In this document: positions 9,000 through 19,270 of the stretch, one piece after another | Layout: every line of letters begins with the position of its first letter | Numbering within the stretch: the stretch's first letter is position 1 | Assembly: GCF_026239695.1 (NCBI RefSeq) | Contig: NZ_JAPIVS010000003.1 | Location: 744,001-808,000 of the forward strand | Direction: 5' to 3' | DNA from: Pedobacter sp. MC2016-15 | Lineage (GTDB): Bacteria > Bacteroidota > Bacteroidia > Sphingobacteriales > Sphingobacteriaceae | Length of the DNA stretch: 64,000 nt | Made by a program: the position numbers and the translations under genes | Notes under the pieces: model-generated | Databases searched by the model: none | What the model was told of the DNA's origin: nothing | The model's input: the letters and a program-made list of their open reading frames with translations, nothing else

Positions 9000-9587
9000 A
9001 TGGAACAGATCAACCGCTTACTAATGCAAATGGAATTTATCAGGGAGATAGATAAACTCAAGTACATCCAGCGAAAAACCAAACTTTTTAACAGCGACAG
9101 GCATGAAAATGATGCAGAACACAGCTGGCACCTGGCCATGATGGTAATGGTGCTCGCAGAATATGCCAATGAGCCTGTGAATGTGTTAAGGGTACTCAAG
9201 ATGGTGCTGATTCATGATATTGTGGAAATTGATGCGGGTGATATCTTTTTATATGATACAGTCCAAAATCATACAAATACTGACGCGGAACTTGTTGCTG
9301 CACAGCGCATCTTTGGTTTACTACCGGAAGAACAGTGCAAAGATTTTACTGAGCTCTGGATGGAATTTGAAGAGGGCGAAAGCGCTGATGCAAAATTTGC
9401 TAAAGTGATAGACAGGCTGGAACCGGTGCTGCAGAATATTTCCAACAATGGCGGTACCTGGACAGAATACAATGTATCATTTGAGAAGGTATTTCAGACA
9501 CTGGATAAAATGAAGATTTCTTCTTCCGTTTTATATGCACATGTAGAAGAGATCATAGCAACTTTCAGGGAAGGACAAAACGTTTAG
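9000..9587 (+). CDS. HD-domain phosphohydrolase (YfbR / HDDC2-like)
   Basis: 195 residues from the ATG at 9000. The HD metal site is evident: His in DRHENDAEHSWHLAMM (residues about 35-49), the HD pair in VLIHDIVEIDAGD, and a later Asp in AKVIDRLEPVLQN. This arrangement matches the YfbR/HDDC2 group of 5'-deoxynucleotidases, which release phosphate from dNMPs in the cytoplasm. The frame continues upstream to 8940, but those residues overlap the divergent promoter region and lack family similarity. Exact substrate is inferred from family. Confidence 0.85.
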   Translation: MEQINRLLMQMEFIREIDKLKYIQRKTKLFNSDRHENDAEHSWHLAMMVMVLAEYANEPVNVLRVLKMVLIHDIVEIDAGDIFLYDTVQNHTNTDAELVAAQRIFGLLPEEQCKDFTELWMEFEEGESADAKFAKVIDRLEPVLQNISNNGGTWTEYNVSFEKVFQTLDKMKISSSVLYAHVEEIIATFREGQNV

Positions 9588-9715
9588 CGGGAACGTTTGC
9601 ACAGATTTGTGCTTCCGGAATCTCAATCTTGTCATAAAAAATAGCCATTATTGCCAATACAAATACTTCCAAAAGAAGTACTTCACCAAGTATAGGCTAA
9701 TTTATTTTTACGGTT
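9588..9715. other. Intergenic region upstream of the hybrid two-component gene
   Basis: Contains two short dyads: GCACA/TGTGC at 9598-9611 right after the HD gene, and TACTTC-caaaa-GAAGTA at 9664-9680. The first may be a weak terminator (no T run). The second lies about 35 bp ahead of the regulator start and could be regulatory. No exact TAnnTTTG box was found. Confidence 0.3.
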
Positions 9716-12700
9716 TTGATCAGATTCTTTCAGCACAGCTATGATGCCCTGCTATCATTGTTTAAAAGCATATGCTGCTTTTATTTGTGCCTTCTTATGC
9801 TAATGACAGATGGGACAAGCTTTGCCCAGATCAAAAGTAAAATTCAGCATCTTTCAACTGAAGATGGCTTATCTCATGATGGAGTGACAACCGTCCTGAA
9901 GGACCGGGATGGCTTTATGTGGTTTGGTACCTGGGATGGTATTAACAGGTTTGATGGCTATAACTTTGTTTCCTATAAAACCCGTCCGGGGGATAGCTCA
10001 ACGTTGAACAGTAACAGGATAGATCACATGATCGAGGATCATGACGGATTTCTCTGGCTCGCTGCCTACGATAATCAGGTGTATCGGTTTAACAAAAGTA
10101 ATCATACTTTCCTGGCGCTCTCAAGCCTCCTGGAGCACCGCAATATCCACGATATCTCTTTCAGCAATACCATGATCAGCGACAAAAGATTTGTGTGGCT
10201 GCCCACCTTACGACAGGGCATCTTCAGGGTCGGGAATAGCAGATCCGGGATGCCGGATATCAAAAGATATGCTGCGGGTTCAAAAGATGAATACGAAATT
10301 CCCTCCAACAAGATCAATTTCCTCCATACTGATCAAAGACAGAATATATGGATAGGTACTGACCGGGGGTTGGCCCTGTGGTATTTCAGGAAAGGCCGTT
10401 ACAAGAAGATCAATCTTCCTATCAGGCTCGCTTCCCAGACGGATTTCAGCTGCGTTGCAGAAAACAGGCAAATGGTTTGGTTTGGAACAGCAGATGGCAG
10501 GCTGATATCTTTTGATAAAGAAGGACAAACGTTCTCGGAAAAAAAAATCTCAGACCAGCGTCTGAATGCTATGCTGCTTTCGAAAGATCAACGCCATCTG
10601 TACTTTTCGGGCAGCTCGGAATTGCTTACCCTCAGTGTTCCCGGTCTGCAGCTTTCACGTTCCCCCCTGCCCGGAGCAGGAGAGATGTTGTCCATTTATG
10701 AAGACCGTTCAGGAGATCTCTGGATAGAGCCTCAGCAACGCGGTGTCATCAGGTATAACCCCAGAGATGGAAAGTTCAGTACCTACCAGCAGCAGAATGA
10801 TTCAAACTTCCGGAATACCTCAAAGGAATACAGGGTGATGGAAGACCATACCGGCAAAGTTTGGCTGAGTATGAAAGGTGGTGGCTTTGGATACTTTGAC
10901 AGGGAGAAAAATACCGTCGCCTACTTTTACAATCAACCCGGGGCAGCGGACCGGCTGTTCTCCAACAGTATTACCTGCAGTTATTTTGATCATGCCGGAA
11001 TTATGTGGCTGGGTACGCGCGACAGGGGTATCGAAAAGATCATCTTTCAGAACGATGATTTTAAACAGGGACATATGGTCCGCAACAGCCTGAATAAATC
11101 TGACAATGAGATCAGAGGCATCTACAGTGATTATCAAGGCAGGAAATGGATCGCTTCCAAATCAGGCAAAATTTCCCTGTACGATCAGAACAGGGAAATA
11201 CAGGATATTTTCCAGAACCTTCCCCCCGGGGGACTGGGTATTGTTTACACTATTCTTCAGGATAGGAAAGGTCAGATGTGGCTGGGAACAAAAGGAAATG
11301 GCCTATACCGGGCTGTGGAAATACACGGGCAGAGAAATAAGTTCAGGCTGAGCAGTTACCGGAATGAGCCGGCAGACAAAAGTAGTATCAGCAGCAACCT
11401 GATTTATTCGATTCTGGAAGACAGAAAGGGCAGGATCTGGATCGGTACCTACGAACATGGAATGAATCTTGTGCTGCAGGACGGCGAGAAAATCAGTTTT
11501 GCCAACGCTGCCAATACTTTCATCAACTACCCGAAGGGCTCATGGGATAAGATCAGACATCTCGCAGAAGATGCCGGAGGAAAGATCTGGATTGCCACCA
11601 CACATGGACTGGTGATTGTCAGCCCTCCGGGTCCGGGAAACGCTGAGTTTAACTTCCGGCAGTTTGGAAAGCGCCCCGGCGATAAGACCAGCCTCGGGAA
11701 TAATGATGTCCAGTATATCTGCAAAGACAGTAAAAACAGGATGTGGGTAGCTACTTCCGGGGGCGGACTCAACAAGGTCTCCGCAATAACGGAAAAGGGG
11801 ATTAAGTTCAAGGTCTTTACCAAAGAAGATGGTTTGCCGAGCGACTATATTGTGAGTATTGTTGAAGACAATGGCGGCTACCTCTGGCTGGCTACAGAGA
11901 ATGGACTCTCCAGGTTTGACCCAGAAAAATCTCTCTTTCGTAATTACGATTCCTATGACGGGTTGCCCAAGACAGGATTTTCTGAGGGCTCCGGTATCAA
12001 GCTGCCAAACGGAAACCTGATGTATGGCTGTATGAATGGCTACCTGATATTTAATCCGGCAGCGATCACCGATCAGAAACGTGAAGCAAATATGGCATTC
12101 ACTAATCTTCAGGTCAACAATAAATCGCTGAACGGAGCATCCATGAAGACCGATATTAACGAAAGCAGGAAGGTCCTGCTCAGTCATGATCAAAATATGA
12201 TCAGTATCGCTTTTGCAGTGCTGGATTACCGCGCGGGAAATAATCAGTCCTATGCCTACCGCCTGCAAGGCCTCGAAAAAGAATGGCATCAGGTGAAGAA
12301 TCAGCGTAATGCCACTTACACCAATCTCCCCCCCGGCGATTACATTTTTCAGGTAAAAAGCATGCACAGTAACCTTTACATGTCTATTCCTGCAAAATCG
12401 GTAGCCTTTACGATCGCATCGCCCCCGTGGCGCAGCGGCTGGGCCTATGCTTTGTATGTGATTTTGCTGCTGATCCTGCTGGAAACCGTGCGCAGGATTG
12501 TTTATACGATGATACGTCTGCGGCACAGGGTGGCAGTAGAACAGCAGCTGACAGAATTAAAACTCAGTTTCTTTACCAATATCTCCCATGAACTCCGTAC
12601 GCCTTTAACCTTGATAGTCAACCCTATTGAAGAGCTTTACCAACGTGAAAATCTTACACCGAGAGGACTTGAATATATTGATGTACTGCGCAGAAATACC

Positions 12701-14122
12701 AACCGCATGGTGCGCTTTATTAATCAGCTGCTCGATTTCAGGAAGGCACAAAGCGGAAAGATGAGCCTCAAGGTGCAACATACGGAAATGCTGGCTTTTC
12801 TCCGTGATATTGCAGCTTGTTATGCAGAGGTATCGAAAGAAAAAAATATCACCCTGAGCATTGTCTCTAATGTAGACACACTATTTGCCTGGATTGATCC
12901 CGGGAAAATAGATATTGTGGTCTATAATATCCTGTCAAATGCTTTCAAATTCTCTCCTGCTGACAGCAGTATCCGGCTTGACCTGCTTCATGAAGATGAT
13001 TTTTTTACCATAAGTATAACAGATGAGGGACCAGGGGTTCCTGCAGATCAGCTGAAAGATATATTTGAACTGTATTATGAACTGGACAAGTTGCCCGGCA
13101 ATACGCTGGAGGGTACTGGCATCGGCCTTGCTCTGTGCAAAGAAATTGTTGGTTTGCACGACGGAAGTATTGAAGCGCAAAACGCTGCGGGCGGCGGCTT
13201 GCGCATAGTCCTTAAGCTTAAAACCGGAAAGGATCACTTCGACGCTGCAGCGCTTTTAGCAGGGAACACTGAACCAATTCTGTTGAGGACTCCGGTTCAT
13301 CATGATCCCGGATACAGCAAACCTGCACCAGATCAGCAGGAAGGCTTGCCTCTTGTGCTGCTGGTGGAGGATAACCCTGAACTCAGAAGATTCCTTGCAG
13401 GTCAGCTTGAGGATTATTACCGGGTGATGGAGGCTAAGGATGGCAGGGAAGGACTGGATATGGCCATGAAATTTAATCCTGACCTGGTGCTCAGTGATGT
13501 GATGATGCCCCGGATGGACGGCATACAGCTGTTGGATCAGCTGAAAAATGATATCCTCAGCAGCCATATTCCTGTGATTTTGCTCACCGCAAAGTCTTCA
13601 GTAGAGCACCAGATTGAGGGTTTACGATATGGGGCCGACTACTATATCACGAAGCCCTTCCACATCGAATTTATTGTTGTTGCCATTGATAACCTGCTCA
13701 AACAGCGAAAACAAATCTTTGAATCGTTTTTAGCGCATAAAAGAACAATTGAGCTGAGTCCTTCCGAAATTATGATCACTTCAAAAGATGAGATTTTTCT
13801 TAAGGAAATTATCAGGATCGTAGAACAAGGAATGACTGACCCGGATTTCAGTATTGATGAAGTTGCAGAATCTGTAGCGATGGGTCGCACTACTTTTTAT
13901 AAAAAATTCAAAAGCCTGACCAACCTGGCACCAGTAGAATTTGTACGGGATATGCGGTTGAAGCGCGCGCGCCAGCTCTTTGAGGCAGGAGAAAATAATG
14001 TCTCTGAAGTAGCTTATGCCGTGGGTTTCAACAGCGCGAGCTACTTCAGTACTTGTTTCAAAGAAGCCTATGGCGTCTCACCATCAGTTTTTGCTAAAAC
14101 AGGTCTAGCTAAAACAGTCTAA
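9716..14122 (+). CDS. Hybrid two-component system sensor/regulator (HTCS) of the first pectin PUL
   Basis: 1468 residues, a one-protein signalling system. In order: signal peptide (about 1-37, ending SFAQ); two-component-regulator propeller repeats (about 45-800, with many FMWFGTWDGINRFDG-like blades); Y_Y_Y domain (about 827-884); one transmembrane helix (about 905-932); HisKA with His958 in NISHELRTPLT; HATPase_c with NILSNAFKF and GTGIGLAL; receiver domain with Asp1261 in LSDVMMPRMDG; and an AraC-type HTH (about 1365-1465). The family binds pectic oligosaccharides in the periplasm and activates the adjacent PUL. The start is TTG at 9716, needed to complete the signal peptide. The SusC gene follows 115 bp later. 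Confidence 0.95.
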   Translation: MIRFFQHSYDALLSLFKSICCFYLCLLMLMTDGTSFAQIKSKIQHLSTEDGLSHDGVTTVLKDRDGFMWFGTWDGINRFDGYNFVSYKTRPGDSSTLNSNRIDHMIEDHDGFLWLAAYDNQVYRFNKSNHTFLALSSLLEHRNIHDISFSNTMISDKRFVWLPTLRQGIFRVGNSRSGMPDIKRYAAGSKDEYEIPSNKINFLHTDQRQNIWIGTDRGLALWYFRKGRYKKINLPIRLASQTDFSCVAENRQMVWFGTADGRLISFDKEGQTFSEKKISDQRLNAMLLSKDQRHLYFSGSSELLTLSVPGLQLSRSPLPGAGEMLSIYEDRSGDLWIEPQQRGVIRYNPRDGKFSTYQQQNDSNFRNTSKEYRVMEDHTGKVWLSMKGGGFGYFDREKNTVAYFYNQPGAADRLFSNSITCSYFDHAGIMWLGTRDRGIEKIIFQNDDFKQGHMVRNSLNKSDNEIRGIYSDYQGRKWIASKSGKISLYDQNREIQDIFQNLPPGGLGIVYTILQDRKGQMWLGTKGNGLYRAVEIHGQRNKFRLSSYRNEPADKSSISSNLIYSILEDRKGRIWIGTYEHGMNLVLQDGEKISFANAANTFINYPKGSWDKIRHLAEDAGGKIWIATTHGLVIVSPPGPGNAEFNFRQFGKRPGDKTSLGNNDVQYICKDSKNRMWVATSGGGLNKVSAITEKGIKFKVFTKEDGLPSDYIVSIVEDNGGYLWLATENGLSRFDPEKSLFRNYDSYDGLPKTGFSEGSGIKLPNGNLMYGCMNGYLIFNPAAITDQKREANMAFTNLQVNNKSLNGASMKTDINESRKVLLSHDQNMISIAFAVLDYRAGNNQSYAYRLQGLEKEWHQVKNQRNATYTNLPPGDYIFQVKSMHSNLYMSIPAKSVAFTIASPPWRSGWAYALYVILLLILLETVRRIVYTMIRLRHRVAVEQQLTELKLSFFTNISHELRTPLTLIVNPIEELYQRENLTPRGLEYIDVLRRNTNRMVRFINQLLDFRKAQSGKMSLKVQHTEMLAFLRDIAACYAEVSKEKNITLSIVSNVDTLFAWIDPGKIDIVVYNILSNAFKFSPADSSIRLDLLHEDDFFTISITDEGPGVPADQLKDIFELYYELDKLPGNTLEGTGIGLALCKEIVGLHDGSIEAQNAAGGGLRIVLKLKTGKDHFDAAALLAGNTEPILLRTPVHHDPGYSKPAPDQQEGLPLVLLVEDNPELRRFLAGQLEDYYRVMEAKDGREGLDMAMKFNPDLVLSDVMMPRMDGIQLLDQLKNDILSSHIPVILLTAKSSVEHQIEGLRYGADYYITKPFHIEFIVVAIDNLLKQRKQIFESFLAHKRTIELSPSEIMITSKDEIFLKEIIRIVEQGMTDPDFSIDEVAESVAMGRTTFYKKFKSLTNLAPVEFVRDMRLKRARQLFEAGENNVSEVAYAVGFNSASYFSTCFKEAYGVSPSVFAKTGLAKTV

Positions 14123-14138
14123 ACTGCTTTAAAGCCAC

Positions 14139-14160
14139 TTATATATGTTTATATAACAAT
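14139..14160 (+). terminator. Weak hairpin after the HTCS gene
   Basis: TTATATA-tgtt-TATATAA forms a perfect 7-bp AU-only stem, followed by a T run ending at 14164. It would separate the regulator from the SusC transcript, but the stem is weak. Confidence 0.3.
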
Positions 14161-14210
14161 TTTTAAAGGCATTTGGTCAGATTTTAAACGCTGAAATTTT
14201 GGCTCCGGTA

Positions 14211-14218
14211 TACATTTG
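14211..14218 (+). promoter_or_regulatory. -7 promoter box of the SusC/SusD operon (PUL 1)
   Basis: TACATTTG matches TAnnTTTG exactly and lies 19 bp before the SusC ATG. No TTTG is found at the -33 position, as expected if the promoter depends on the HTCS activator. Confidence 0.6.
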
Positions 14219-14237
14219 ACTAAACCAAATATATACT

Positions 14238-17200
14238 ATGAATAAAATCTTACTCGCATTTTTTATGCTGGTGCTCTTCTGCAGTAATGCCAGGGCACAA
14301 ACGAGGCAAATCACAGGCCGCATCACGGATAACCTGACCAACGAACCTGTTTCCGGCGTCAGTGTGGTATTAAAAGGCACCAAAACAACCACTACTTCAG
14401 ACGCTAAAGGTATCTACCGGATCAATGTTCCCGCTACAGGAACAGTTGTACTTATCGCAAGGTATGTAGGTTACAAAACCAATGAGGCCACGGCTGGCCC
14501 CGGGGCTGACCTGAATTTCATTTTGCGTGAGGACGTAAGTTCCCTGAATGAGGTACAGATTAACGTAGGTTATGGAACGGTATCACGCGAGGCGCTAACT
14601 GGAGCTGTATCTTCTCTCAGGGCTGATCAGATCAGGGATGTGCCGATCAATTCTGCAGAACAGTTGCTTGCCGGTCGCCTGGCAGGGGTGCAGGTTACTG
14701 CCACGGATGGAGCTCCGGGTACGAACGTACAAATCCGGGTACGCGGCGGCACATCGATTACGCAGGATAATGCCCCGCTCTATATTGTTGATGGGGTGCA
14801 GGTAGAAAATGCACTGCGTTCTCTCTCCCCCCAGGATATCGAAACTATTGATGTACTCAAAGATGCCGCTTCTACGGCTATTTATGGTGCCCGCGGAGCC
14901 AATGGTGTGGTACTGATCACCACTAAAAGTGGAAAAAGTGGCAAAACCTCTGTGAACTATAATGCCTTCGTCGGGGCAGGAAAGATCCTCGGTAAACTGG
15001 AGGTGCTTAATGCGGTGGATTATCTGAAATATCAGTATGAAAGAAACCGTGCTTCGGCGATAGACAGCGCTGGATTTGTTTCCAGGTTTGGTCCCTATGA
15101 TACTTTGTCTGTTTACCGCGATAAGGGGAGGGACTGGCAGGAAGAGGTATTCGGACGGGTAGCACTACAGCAGACGCATAACCTGAGCATCAATGGTGGC
15201 GACCAGAAGATCAATTACAACCTGAGTCTGACCAGCAACGGCCAGGACGGCGTGATGATCAACTCTGATTACAACAGGAAACTGCTGAGCTTTAAGATGG
15301 AGATTAAACCTGATGATAAATTCAGGAGCGGTTTTACCGTCAGGTATAACGACGAGCGAATCAACGGAGCAGGGGTGTCCAGTCCGGGTCTGGCAAGGGA
15401 TAATTTTCTGAAAAATACGCTTGCCTACCGGCCTATAGAAAGTAAAAACGGGGATGATATTAATTTTTACGACCAGCAGTACCTCGCGGCGGCAGATCTC
15501 AGGAATCCTGTGATCAATGCTACTGCAGTGTACAGAAAGACGCTTACAAAAAGGTACAACCTTAGTGGTTACCTGAGTTATGCTTTCACAAAAGATATTA
15601 CAGCCAGGGTAACAGTAGGTTATGATAATAACAATGCCAGAACCAATAATTTCTATTCTGAAATCACTGGTCAGGCTGCCCTCTTTTCGGGTATGCCCAT
15701 CGCTTCAATTCTGACAGGTGCAACCAATACCCTCAATAATTCCAATACGATCACTTATACTAAACGTGGTATCAATAAACATCATGATCTGGATTTCCTG
15801 ATCGGGCAGGAGATCTATCAGACAAGTACGCAGCACTTCAATGCCGAAACACGGTATTTCCCCATCGGCATCAGTGCAGAGAAAGCCCTGGCAAATATGA
15901 ATCTCGGCAATCCGCCTTCAGGGCAAGCTCAGCCCAGACCAACAACGAATGATGTGACTGCCAAAAGTTTCTCTTTCTTTTCCAGAATCAACTATGCCTA
16001 CGACAAAAAATACCTGATTACCATCACAGGCAGGGCCGATGGAAGTTCCAAGTTTATGGATGGCAGCCGCTGGGGATATTTCCCTTCAGCTGCCCTTGCC
16101 TGGAGGTTATCTGAGGAAAGCTTTGCGCAGTCGTTCAAATCAGTGCTTTCCGATGCAAAAATCCGCCTGACACTGGGATCAACAGGAAATAACCGTATCA
16201 ATGATTTCAGCTACCTCCCCTTGTATTCCTCGAGCACCAACTATGCCCTCAATGATCAGTTGATTCCGGGTTTAATCCCGAGCCAGCTGGCCAACCCTTC
16301 CGTAAAATGGGAAACAACCTTGTCGCGCAACCTGGGTGCGGATCTGGCCTTCTTTAAAAATAGAATACAGCTGACTGCAGATATCTATTACAATACGACC
16401 AAAGATTTGCTGCTGCAAAATCCCATCCCGCAAACATCAGGTTATACCCAGCAGACACAAAACATCGCTTCCACCTCCAACAGAGGGCTGGAGCTACAGC
16501 TGAGTGGCGTAATTGCTGAAAGCAAAAACTTTACCTACTCGGCTAACTATAATATGTCCTTTAACCGTAACAGGGTGGAAAAGCTGAATAATGGGATTAC
16601 CAGTAAAGGATATGCATCCGGATGGGACACCAATACCGGTAATGACTATCTGGTAGAAGTAGGAAAATCCCTAGGACAAATGTATGGTTATCAATCGGAC
16701 GGCTTTTACAAAGTGAGCGACTTCACTTATAACCCACTAACTTCAACTTATGCCCTGAAACCCGATGTAGCTTCATTCTTTGGCGTAACACGTAGTTCTG
16801 TGCAGCCGGGAACGATGAAACTTAAAGATCTCGGTGGGCAGATCAGAAACCCTGATGGGAGCCCGGCCATACATACTGATGAAGACAGAACAGTCATCGG
16901 TAACGCAGCGCCTGACTTTACCGGTGGACTCAATCAGCAGTTCAGGTATAAGAACTGGGATATGAGTGTCTTCGTTAACTTCAGCGTCGGCAATGATATC
17001 TATAATGCCAACAAAATAGAACTTACCAACGGGCGCCTCAATGGGCCAAACCTGCTGGCAATCACCAATGGCAGATTCAGGACGATTGATGATAACGGAA
17101 AATCTCTGTATAATGATCCTGCAAGACTCGAAGCTTTTAACCAGAATGCCACTTTCTGGAGACCCTATGAAAACAGTCCTTTATTTACAGACTGGGCTGT

Positions 17201-17453
17201 CGAGGATGGTTCTTTCCTCAGAATCAACAATATCAGCCTGGGTTATACCCTGCCGCAAAGTTTATTGCAGCGTGCAAAAATCAGGAGCCTGAGGCTGTAT
17301 GCTACAGTAAATAACCTGGCTACGATCAGTGGATATTCAGGTTTTGACCCTGAGGTGAACACCCGTACAAACGGGGGCCTGACTCCCGGTGTAGACTATT
17401 CTGCCTACCCACGAAGCAGAACGATAATTTTTGGCTTAAACCTTTCTCTATAA
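14238..17453 (+). CDS. SusC/RagA-family TonB-dependent transporter (PUL 1)
   Basis: 1071 residues, outer-membrane importer of oligosaccharides powered by TonB. Signal peptide 1-20; carboxypeptidase-regulatory-like domain (about 24-105, QITGRITDNLTNEPVSGVSV); plug domain (about 115-225, with AEQLLAGRLAGVQV and IYGARGANGVVLITTK); 22-strand barrel to the C-terminus, ending with an aromatic-rich last strand. There is no STN domain, which fits regulation by the neighbouring HTCS rather than by a sigma/anti-sigma relay. SusD follows 14 bp later. The ligand is probably a pectic oligosaccharide, judged from the downstream enzymes. Confidence 0.95.
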   Translation: MNKILLAFFMLVLFCSNARAQTRQITGRITDNLTNEPVSGVSVVLKGTKTTTTSDAKGIYRINVPATGTVVLIARYVGYKTNEATAGPGADLNFILREDVSSLNEVQINVGYGTVSREALTGAVSSLRADQIRDVPINSAEQLLAGRLAGVQVTATDGAPGTNVQIRVRGGTSITQDNAPLYIVDGVQVENALRSLSPQDIETIDVLKDAASTAIYGARGANGVVLITTKSGKSGKTSVNYNAFVGAGKILGKLEVLNAVDYLKYQYERNRASAIDSAGFVSRFGPYDTLSVYRDKGRDWQEEVFGRVALQQTHNLSINGGDQKINYNLSLTSNGQDGVMINSDYNRKLLSFKMEIKPDDKFRSGFTVRYNDERINGAGVSSPGLARDNFLKNTLAYRPIESKNGDDINFYDQQYLAAADLRNPVINATAVYRKTLTKRYNLSGYLSYAFTKDITARVTVGYDNNNARTNNFYSEITGQAALFSGMPIASILTGATNTLNNSNTITYTKRGINKHHDLDFLIGQEIYQTSTQHFNAETRYFPIGISAEKALANMNLGNPPSGQAQPRPTTNDVTAKSFSFFSRINYAYDKKYLITITGRADGSSKFMDGSRWGYFPSAALAWRLSEESFAQSFKSVLSDAKIRLTLGSTGNNRINDFSYLPLYSSSTNYALNDQLIPGLIPSQLANPSVKWETTLSRNLGADLAFFKNRIQLTADIYYNTTKDLLLQNPIPQTSGYTQQTQNIASTSNRGLELQLSGVIAESKNFTYSANYNMSFNRNRVEKLNNGITSKGYASGWDTNTGNDYLVEVGKSLGQMYGYQSDGFYKVSDFTYNPLTSTYALKPDVASFFGVTRSSVQPGTMKLKDLGGQIRNPDGSPAIHTDEDRTVIGNAAPDFTGGLNQQFRYKNWDMSVFVNFSVGNDIYNANKIELTNGRLNGPNLLAITNGRFRTIDDNGKSLYNDPARLEAFNQNATFWRPYENSPLFTDWAVEDGSFLRINNISLGYTLPQSLLQRAKIRSLRLYATVNNLATISGYSGFDPEVNTRTNGGLTPGVDYSAYPRSRTIIFGLNLSL

Positions 17454-17467
17454 TATACATACAGGTT

Positions 17468-19261
17468 ATGAAATTCAGATCTTTTAACAAATATATGGCT
17501 GTAGTTTTAACAGTCTGCTCCACACTGATATTCTCATGCAAGAAATATCTGGAGGTAAAACCTCAGTCGGCCTTCGCCCCTGAAGATGTGTTCAGCAATG
17601 TATCCAGCGTAAATTCTGCGATTATGGGCGTTTACCAGCTGCTGGCGGGTGATGATGGCTACGGCCAGCGGCAGTCGCTTGTTTTCCCCAATGACACCGA
17701 CGAATTTACCCGTAGTGGCGATGTGGACGCCGGCGCACGCGGACTTGCCCGCTATGTAGCTGATGCAGGAAATTCTGAACTGCCCGCTACCTTTATCAGG
17801 GGCTATAATGGTATTGAGCGTGCCAATCTTTGTATCAAATACATTCCGGCCATGAATGCCTATAACAACGGCACTGAGGCAGATAAAAAAGAATTGAGAA
17901 GGATGTATGCCGAAGCGCTGACACTGCGTGCGATTTACTATTTTGATCTGGTAAAAAACTGGGGAGATGTGCCCCTGCAAACTGAACCTTCGGTTTCCGG
18001 TATGGACTTCAATGTCTCGAAAGTCAATAGTGAGGTGATTTACGACCGCATATTGGGGGATCTGCTGATAGCCGAAAGACTACTGCCATGGAGAAAGGAA
18101 ACCGTAAGTGATGAACGCATCACTCAGGGTGCTGCAAGGGGCCTGCGTGCACGTATCGCCTTGTTCCGCGGAGGCTATATGCTCAGGAGAACATCTAAAG
18201 TAATGGAACGTCTCCCGGATTACCTGAAATATTATACGATGGCAAGAGATGAATGTGATACCGTTATGAAATCCGGCCAGCATAGCCTGAACCCTAGTTT
18301 TTACGACGTATGGAAAAAGGTGAACGAACTTGTCCTGGACAATGTATATGGCGAAAGGATGCTGGAAGTAGCCATGGGCGGGGGGAACGCCAACTTCGAC
18401 AGCAAGCTGGGCAGAGCCAGCGGAACGCGCATTGCCGATGGTTCGCGCTATGGCCCGGGCGGTGGGGCACAGAACCCTACGACGAGCTATTTTTATGCTT
18501 TTGATCCGGCAGACCCGAGGAGGGAAGTGACCATCTCCAATTACAATATTGACGTCAGGAATCTGAAAAGCCCGGCAAGAGTTACGGAGATGAACGACGG
18601 AAAGTACAGGCGGGACTGGAGACCCATCATTGCCGGGGCAACGCAGACACTGGGAATGAACTGGGTGATGCTTCGCTACGCTGATATTTTACTGATGTAT
18701 GCGGAAGCAGTGAACGAAATTAACTCAGGCCCTGATGCTGCAGCGGTTAGAGCATTTGAAGATGTCAGAAGAAGGGCTTTCAGTGCCGACTTGAGTAAAG
18801 TGGGTCGTACGCCATTGGATAAGGCGGGCTTTTTCACTGCGATTGTTAAAGAACGCTCGCTGGAACTTGGCGGTGAAGGAATCAGGAAGTATGATTTGGT
18901 AAGGTGGAATTTGCTGGGTGCCAAGTTGCAGGAAGCCAAAACAGTGATGACCAGTCTCATCAATGCAGCGCAGTATCCGAAATATTTGTATTACCGCAAT
19001 GTAGGCGAGGAGTTCGAATTTTATCCTGGAACCGGATACTACCTTCCCGAGCCTGCCGTACCACCTGCGCCCCTGTACAATGCGATTACCAATCCCAACG
19101 GATATATCCGGGTAGAATGGCGTCAAAGCCTGAATACCAGCAGCGGAGGCTTTATTGAGAAACTGGGACGTTCATTTCAGCCCAATCATTCCGAGGTCCT
19201 GCCTATACACAAAACTATTACAGATTTAAATCCTAACTTAAAACAGGATTTTGGTTATTAA
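17468..19261 (+). CDS. SusD/RagB-family glycan-binding lipoprotein (PUL 1)
   Basis: 597 residues. A lipoprotein signal ends with FSCKK, putting the acylated Cys at residue 24, so it is displayed on the outer membrane as the lid of the SusC barrel. SusD landmarks are an N-terminal FAPEDVFSNVSSVNSAIMG region, the TPR-like helical core (YAEALTLRAIYYFDLVKNWGD), and the C-terminal signature (RYADILLMYAEAVNEI; FTAIVKERSLELGGEGIRKYDLVRW). It lies directly after its SusC partner and 9 bp before the GH95 gene, in one operon. Confidence 0.95.
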   Translation: MKFRSFNKYMAVVLTVCSTLIFSCKKYLEVKPQSAFAPEDVFSNVSSVNSAIMGVYQLLAGDDGYGQRQSLVFPNDTDEFTRSGDVDAGARGLARYVADAGNSELPATFIRGYNGIERANLCIKYIPAMNAYNNGTEADKKELRRMYAEALTLRAIYYFDLVKNWGDVPLQTEPSVSGMDFNVSKVNSEVIYDRILGDLLIAERLLPWRKETVSDERITQGAARGLRARIALFRGGYMLRRTSKVMERLPDYLKYYTMARDECDTVMKSGQHSLNPSFYDVWKKVNELVLDNVYGERMLEVAMGGGNANFDSKLGRASGTRIADGSRYGPGGGAQNPTTSYFYAFDPADPRREVTISNYNIDVRNLKSPARVTEMNDGKYRRDWRPIIAGATQTLGMNWVMLRYADILLMYAEAVNEINSGPDAAAVRAFEDVRRRAFSADLSKVGRTPLDKAGFFTAIVKERSLELGGEGIRKYDLVRWNLLGAKLQEAKTVMTSLINAAQYPKYLYYRNVGEEFEFYPGTGYYLPEPAVPPAPLYNAITNPNGYIRVEWRQSLNTSSGGFIEKLGRSFQPNHSEVLPIHKTITDLNPNLKQDFGY

Positions 19262-19270
19262 AAATTAATT

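Noticed and set aside
11540..12526. A 328-residue open frame on the minus strand inside the HTCS gene
   Set aside because: It mirrors the propeller and Y_Y_Y coding sequence, its product has no recognisable domain, and the sense gene is continuous and family-typical.
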